Shown: piece by piece, positions 59,708-64,000 of the stretch
Layout of the letters: each line of letters begins with the position of its first letter
How positions within the stretch are numbered: the stretch's first letter is position 1
Assembly (NCBI RefSeq): GCF_000264995.1
Contig: NW_006767433.1
Span: 798,153 to 862,152, forward strand
From: Punctularia strigosozonata HHB-11173 SS5
Lineage: Eukaryota; Basidiomycota; Agaricomycetes; Corticiales; Punctulariaceae
Direction of reading: 5' to 3'
Length of the DNA: 64,000 bases
The notes under the pieces: model-generated
Databases searched by the model: none
What the model was told of the DNA's origin: nothing
What the model saw: the letters and a program-made list of their open reading frames with translations, nothing else
Translations under genes and position numbers: made by a program

Positions 59708-61956
59708 TCATTGGCAATATGGTTGAACAATCGTAGGATCAGAGGATGAGGATTCAACCCTGAAAGTGGCAAGCCGGCGCCGTAATTTGGCACGGATGGT
59801 ATCTTCTCCGGTGTACAGCACCGCTAGAACTGTGCTGACGGCCACACAGCCGGTCGCGATGAGGCAGACGGCTGAAACGAAGCACAGTCCCTGTAAGCGA
59901 GCTTAGCCTTGTCCGTCGATATGTCACTCACCCATCCATCCATGCTTGACGTGGTCGTACACTTGGCCGCCGAGCAGCGGTCCGAATGCAGACCCGAGGC
60001 CAAAGCATAGGTTGAATGCACCGTACACATGTGCATCTGAGGGAGACGGGTTACAGGACAGTCTGAATGCAGAACACGGTTCATGCTTACATCCGACACC
60101 ATCGATGTTGCGAGAGATGGAGGCCAACTCAGCCGTTAAGGGTGAGACGACCCCGGAAGTGAAGAAACCTGGTGGACGAACAGCGTCGGTATGCGGAGGA
60201 TACAAAGAAGCGAGCGAGAGCATACTCTGCACTGCGAGCGACGTGATGAAGAGCGGGAGGACGGGAATGATCTGAATCACCCAGAACGGGATGGAGAGGA
60301 CGTCGCACCAGAATGTGATCCATTCTGCGGCCGAAGATCCAGATGCGTGAGAGGTCAATTTGCGAAAGGCGGCAGTGGCGGGTCTGGACGTACCCGTGCC
60401 ATGGCGATCGGCGTACCACCCGCTGAGCGGAGAAGAGAAGACGGTCGGGACTACGCACGCGATCATGACCAAACCGACCTGGGATGAGTTATAGCCCCAG
60501 GTAGCCTGCATATGCAACGGAAGCACCGGCTCTTGTGCGCTGTACGCCATCCCGTAGATGACCGTGTTGACCATCACAGTCACTGCGCGGGGCGATTGGG
60601 CGAGCTTTACGAGGACGCCCGCAGTGGAGAGGTGGACGGACTTGTGCTCGGAGGTAGCAGCCTGCGAGCGGGTCTCGGCGGGTTGAGGGGCAGGAGCGAC
60701 ATTGTTGCTTTGTGACTCGCCGGTCGTGGTTATCTCGACGGATCCTGCATGAACGGCATTAATCTCACACGAACCCCCCTGGACTTTGGTATCGTCCACC
60801 GTATTGCTAGCGGTGACTTTCTCGGCTTGAGTCGATGGTCGTTCGCCCTCTTCGGTACCTTCGCCCACCTTCTCGACGTCCTCTTCCGTGTTCTCTGACA
60901 TCGCCATGGTATCAATGCCCCATACCAACGCGTCCTTGCGCTCGATGATCAACAGCCGACCGACGAGGTCGACAAAGGTGATGGCAATCCCAAAGACGAA
61001 CGGTCCGCGGATGCCGAAGCGCGAGTACAGCGCGCCACCTGCTGGCGGGCCGACGAGTAGCCTGAGTTTCCGAAGGGTCAAATTCGCAATCCGACTGCAT
61101 GTGACATGGTACTCGCCCAAGCGACACGCCAGACATGGCAAGACCCAGCTGACCTGCGAGGCACAGGTTCCAACCTTCAACATTTTGTTCGACGATTCGC
61201 GGGAGACTTACGACCGACTGATTGTTCTGGGGCAGTATCACACCTTGATTATCGACATTGATTTCAGCTCTGAGAAAACGATGCCATATTTGTCTTACTC
61301 ACAGCAGCGCTAGACCCAGGATCCATATGACGCTCGAGGCGATTCCTTGTATGACACGTCCGATGACCAAAATCGAATACGAAGGAGCCTCCATGAGCAT
61401 GACCTGCGAGCCAATGAGGGCGAGCATTCCTAGCAGCAGTGGTACCTTGCGGTTCTGGTAGCGTTCGGACAGCAAGGCGATTGGCGGAGTGGCTGGAGAT
61501 TCGTGAAAGCGACATCAACTTGAATGAACACATATACTTACAGACTACAACGCCGCCAGACTAATGGAATGGCAAGCAATTTGAGAACAACGTAGGGAGG
61601 GCAGGGATGAATACCGGCGTACGAAGGCGAAGAGCAGCCAGCCCGTGAGATCAGAAACGTGCTTATATCCTAAGCCTTCCAGTCTGAAGGGGAACACGGG
61701 AAGGACAACCGAGTAGACGAGCAGGTCGGTCATCATACCTGCGGGAAGAAAACCGTATTCAAGGAATGTTCGGACAACCTGGTGCAACAGAACATACCGA
61801 CGCCAACGACTACATAGAAGAGACTTGGGATCAATGTCATCCTGCATGCTTTCAGGTATAGGTCGTACCCGCCGTGACAAACCACACCGACGATCTCCAT
61901 CTGAGTCCCCATGGCCGGTGGTGAGGGGTATCCTGGCTAACTGCCGGGTCCGACAT
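59708..61956 (-). CDS. MFS transporter, copy B (intact)
   Basis: Twelve exons (61956-61869, 61809-61798, 61738-61623, 61560-61542, 61492-61303, 61243-61215, 61153-61117, 61061-60394, 60324-60226, 60168-60091, 60036-59932, 59871-59708) give 534 residues. The second exon is 12 nt. The start MSDPAVSQDTPHHRPWG is the only ATG in frame before WRSSVWFVT. Twelve helices with MMTDLLVYSVVLPVFPFRLE, STPPIALLSERYQNRKVPLL, RVIQGIASS, GPPAGGALYSRFGIRGPFVF, AITFVDLVGRLLIIERKDAL, and, after a long charged central loop, SGWYADRHGTEWITFWCDV and AHVYGAFNLCFGLGSAFGPL. It is a VMAT-like fungal drug or metabolite antiporter at a membrane; the substrate is unknown. Intron 7 begins with GC (G|GCGAGT), where copy A has GT. 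Confidence 0.93.
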
Positions 61957-62426
61957 CGGTCTTACTGTTAAATCGTGACCACCCAAGTTCAAGTTTCGGA
62001 TCGGACAACTGGAAGCTCGGGCCTGAAGGCTCTAAAGAGGATGGGAGCAAGTATCGACTGCACATCGCTGAAAGTTTAGTGATTCGGGTCCGCAGACAAT
62101 CCGTGATGAGAGTCATGCAGGTGATCGGCGGCGTGGGATATTCCGAGAGGAGTTTGTGATGACGTGCATGAGCGCGGGTCTAATGTCGTCTTTCAAGCCG
62201 ACTGGAATGCACTCATAGGCGTTAACAAACCTTTGTTGCACTTGGTGGCGGTCCCAGTGCACCGAACACCAAGGCAGGAAGACAAGATGAATTGTGGGCA
62301 GGAGAAAGAGCACAAAAATCGGTTTATTTCGATAGTAATAACACTGCATTCGACGAAAAAGAAGATCCAACCCGAAGACTTTGATATCATTTTTCAAGCA
62401 TCATAGGTAGAACTATCGTTCCGCCT
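61957..62426. other. Intergenic
   Basis: The promoter of MFS copy B and the 3' side of the CPL1-like gene. Short frames near 62113-62406 on both strands have no recognisable content. Confidence 0.45.
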
Positions 62427-63658
62427 CTAGAGCGTCTTCTTACTCTTACGACCCTGCGAGCGCCTGCGAGTGGTCCTCTTCGAAGCCTGGCAGCGTTCAC
62501 CATCCTCCGAGACTTCGTAGCCAGCGCGGCAAGATTCTGTACGCCAGAAGGTCAGCGCGGCATACACAATCCGAACTGCGAACACAACTGACTGATGTGG
62601 CATCCGCCCTTGAAGCAGCTGACCTCGTCCACCTGAGGGATCGCGCTACAGTCCCTCCCGCCGTCGAGCGATCGAGCGCCGTCAAGGCCGCCTCCGTTGG
62701 TGACGCATCCGCCGCACTGCTCAAGGTTCATCGACGTGTTGACGCACTCGTATTCGGATACGCCGCCGTTTTTGTAGACCGGGCAGGAGCTCTGGCCGCG
62801 TGCGCACGACCCGGAACGAGGGCGGAGCGGGGCACGCTTGCGCGTTCCGCCGGTGGGCGTAGCGGGATCTGCGGTCGTCGTGGCTGAGAACGAATCGTCA
62901 GTACGATCTCATGTTGCATGGAGGAGAGAGGATGCTTACGGCATGTGCCAGTCGAGGTGTCCTGGTCACAAGTGGCGACGGCGCCGGACTGCGCAGTGCA
63001 CTGCTCGACATTCGTCGCGCCGGGGTCCGAGTAGCCTTGCGCAAAGGTTCCCTCGGCGGGACAGATCGTGCACGACGTCTGACCCGTCTGGTCTTGGTAA
63101 TATCCGGAGCAGCAGGTGCAGCACGCCGTGGCGCCAGAGACGTCGCTGAAGGAGCCCTGCAGCGACGAGATCAGATCGTGTCCGAACGCGCTGTAATAGA
63201 AGAATGTGCTCACCGCTGCGCAATCGTTACAGGTCGTCGCGCCGGTCTGGTCTTGGAACTGCCCCGGCTGGCACGACACAGGAGCCGTCTCACCCTCCGT
63301 AGGGCAGGACGACCCTGCCGGGCAAGTGGTGCACTCCGTGCTGCCCTCCGTCGCGCTGTAGGAACCCGCCGGGCAGATAGTCTGTGCTGTGGCGCCCGTG
63401 TCGGCGACGAAATACCCCGCCTGGGCGTTGATACACGCAGTTTGACCAGTTTCTGAAGCACACGTGAGGCGGTGAAGAGAGCCCGTGAAGAGATCTAAAC
63501 TCACGGTCTTGGTACTGGCCAGCAGGGCATGCGGTGCATGGATCTTCGCCGGTCTCGGTGTTGTAGCTTCCGGCTGGGCAAGCCGTTTGCGCCAGCGTGG
63601 CAGGAACTAGCGCAATCAAGGCGAGAGTAAGGCTGAGGGAACGTCCACGGGTCTGCAT
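62427..63658 (-). CDS. CPL1-like secreted cysteine-rich protein, copy B (intact)
   Basis: Four exons (63658-63505, 63452-62940, 62883-62593, 62536-62427) give 355 residues. The signal peptide (MQTRGRSLSLTLALIALVPA, cut after about TLA) is followed by repeated cysteine-rich units at about residues 25-225 of the ephrin-receptor/GCC2-GCC3 type (CPAGSYN, CTACPAGQYQDR, CPAGSSCPTEGETAP, QPGQFQDQTGATTCNDC, CSGYYQDQTGQTSC). A dibasic linker GGTRKRAPLRPRSG leads to a C-terminal CPL1/PriA-like domain (CPVYKNGGVSEYECVNTS, CGGCV, DCSAIPQVDEVSCFKGGC, SCRAGYEVSEDGERCQ). It is extracellular. CPL1 of Cryptococcus and PriA of Lentinula contain this domain, with roles in capsule, host response or fruiting; the function here is unknown. 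Relative to copy A it lacks the intron inside CPAG|SSCP. Confidence 0.92.
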
Positions 63659-64000
63659 GATGGATGGATGTGAGGATGGGTGAGTGATGACAGGACCAAG
63701 GCGAGGATGGGCGAGGTTTTATAGACGACTGACGAGGAGAACAGGGGCATATAACGGATATACTCTAGCAAGCTATCCCTGGAGCACGCTTGATGCAGAT
63801 TATCCTCTATTTCCTGGCTGGAGAAGGGGCGGCGGAATGAGGTCGTCGTCGCGCGAGCGGCAAGGGACTGGCGGAGTAATGTCAGAGGGAAGCAGCCGTT
63901 CCGTTCGCGGTCCGTCGGTCAAGGAGGGACGATAGGAACATTATCGAAGGTACTCGAGAACGTTCCTGCAGCGGGATAAGGGTGAACTATCCGCTGTCCG
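63659..64000. other. Upstream region of CPL1-like copy B
   Basis: The promoter of the CPL1-like gene to the window edge. No further gene is recognised. Confidence 0.5.
63717..63723 (-). promoter_or_regulatory. TATA box of CPL1-like copy B
   Basis: TATAAAA lies about 59 bp upstream of the ATG. At the equivalent place (about 61 bp) copy A has TATGAAG, a weakened form. Confidence 0.6.

Noticed and set aside
1-64000. Retrovirus-like or other capsid-bearing elements
   Set aside because: No reverse transcriptase, integrase, capsid or polymerase-like motifs and no long terminal repeats were noticed on either strand.

Overview
The window looks like nuclear DNA of a filamentous basidiomycete, probably an Agaricomycete and perhaps a polypore. 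The signs are GC-rich sequence, genes packed on both strands with many introns of about 45-65 bp, a CPL1/PriA-type secreted cysteine-rich protein pair, a BTB protein, a group X hybrid histidine kinase, and a tRNA with a short intron. The order within basidiomycetes is inferred, not shown. Exon boundaries were worked out by hand from GT-AG (sometimes GC-AG) sites and frame. For almost every gene the exon lengths sum to a multiple of three and rebuild the expected family motifs.

Layout. 0.5-11 kb: two GT90 (CAP10-like) glycosyltransferases on the minus strand, and between them a CPL1-like secreted protein with an internal stop codon and an NAD-dependent epimerase. 12-15 kb: a PNPOx-like flavoprotein convergent with homoserine O-acetyltransferase (MET2). 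15.4-16.5 kb: two tandem tiny genes for secreted cysteine-rich peptides of an unrecognised family. 17.7-22.7 kb: an HpcH/HpaI aldolase, Mediator subunit 9 and a Medusa-like (DUF7082) regulator. 24-28.5 kb: an orphan membrane protein and a BTB protein. 29.6-32.9 kb: an RSC1/RSC2-type tandem-bromodomain/BAH chromatin remodeller subunit. 34.9 kb: intron-bearing tRNA-Val(AAC). 35.6-38 kb: an MFS transporter with a one-base frameshift. 38-48.6 kb: one very large hybrid histidine kinase gene. 49-59 kb: a housekeeping block with SUB2/UAP56, a mitochondrial dicarboxylate carrier, a cullin-4-like protein and a serine carboxypeptidase. 59.7-63.7 kb: intact paralogues of the MFS transporter and of the CPL1-like protein.

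Themes. Four gene pairs lie in one window (GT90, CPL1-like, MFS, small cysteine-rich peptides). In two pairs (CPL1-like, MFS) one copy is whole and the other carries a single disabling change, which suggests local birth and death of genes. Paralogue comparison shows intron gain or loss and three introns that use GC donors where the sister gene uses GT. The most novel item is the tandem pair of small secreted peptides with a CCSQVxCxPxCDIxCxxxC core. Both have three exons with identical exon 2 (72 nt) and exon 3 (46 nt) lengths and a TATA box 50-60 bp upstream. No retrovirus-like, Polinton-like or other large mobile element was recognised.
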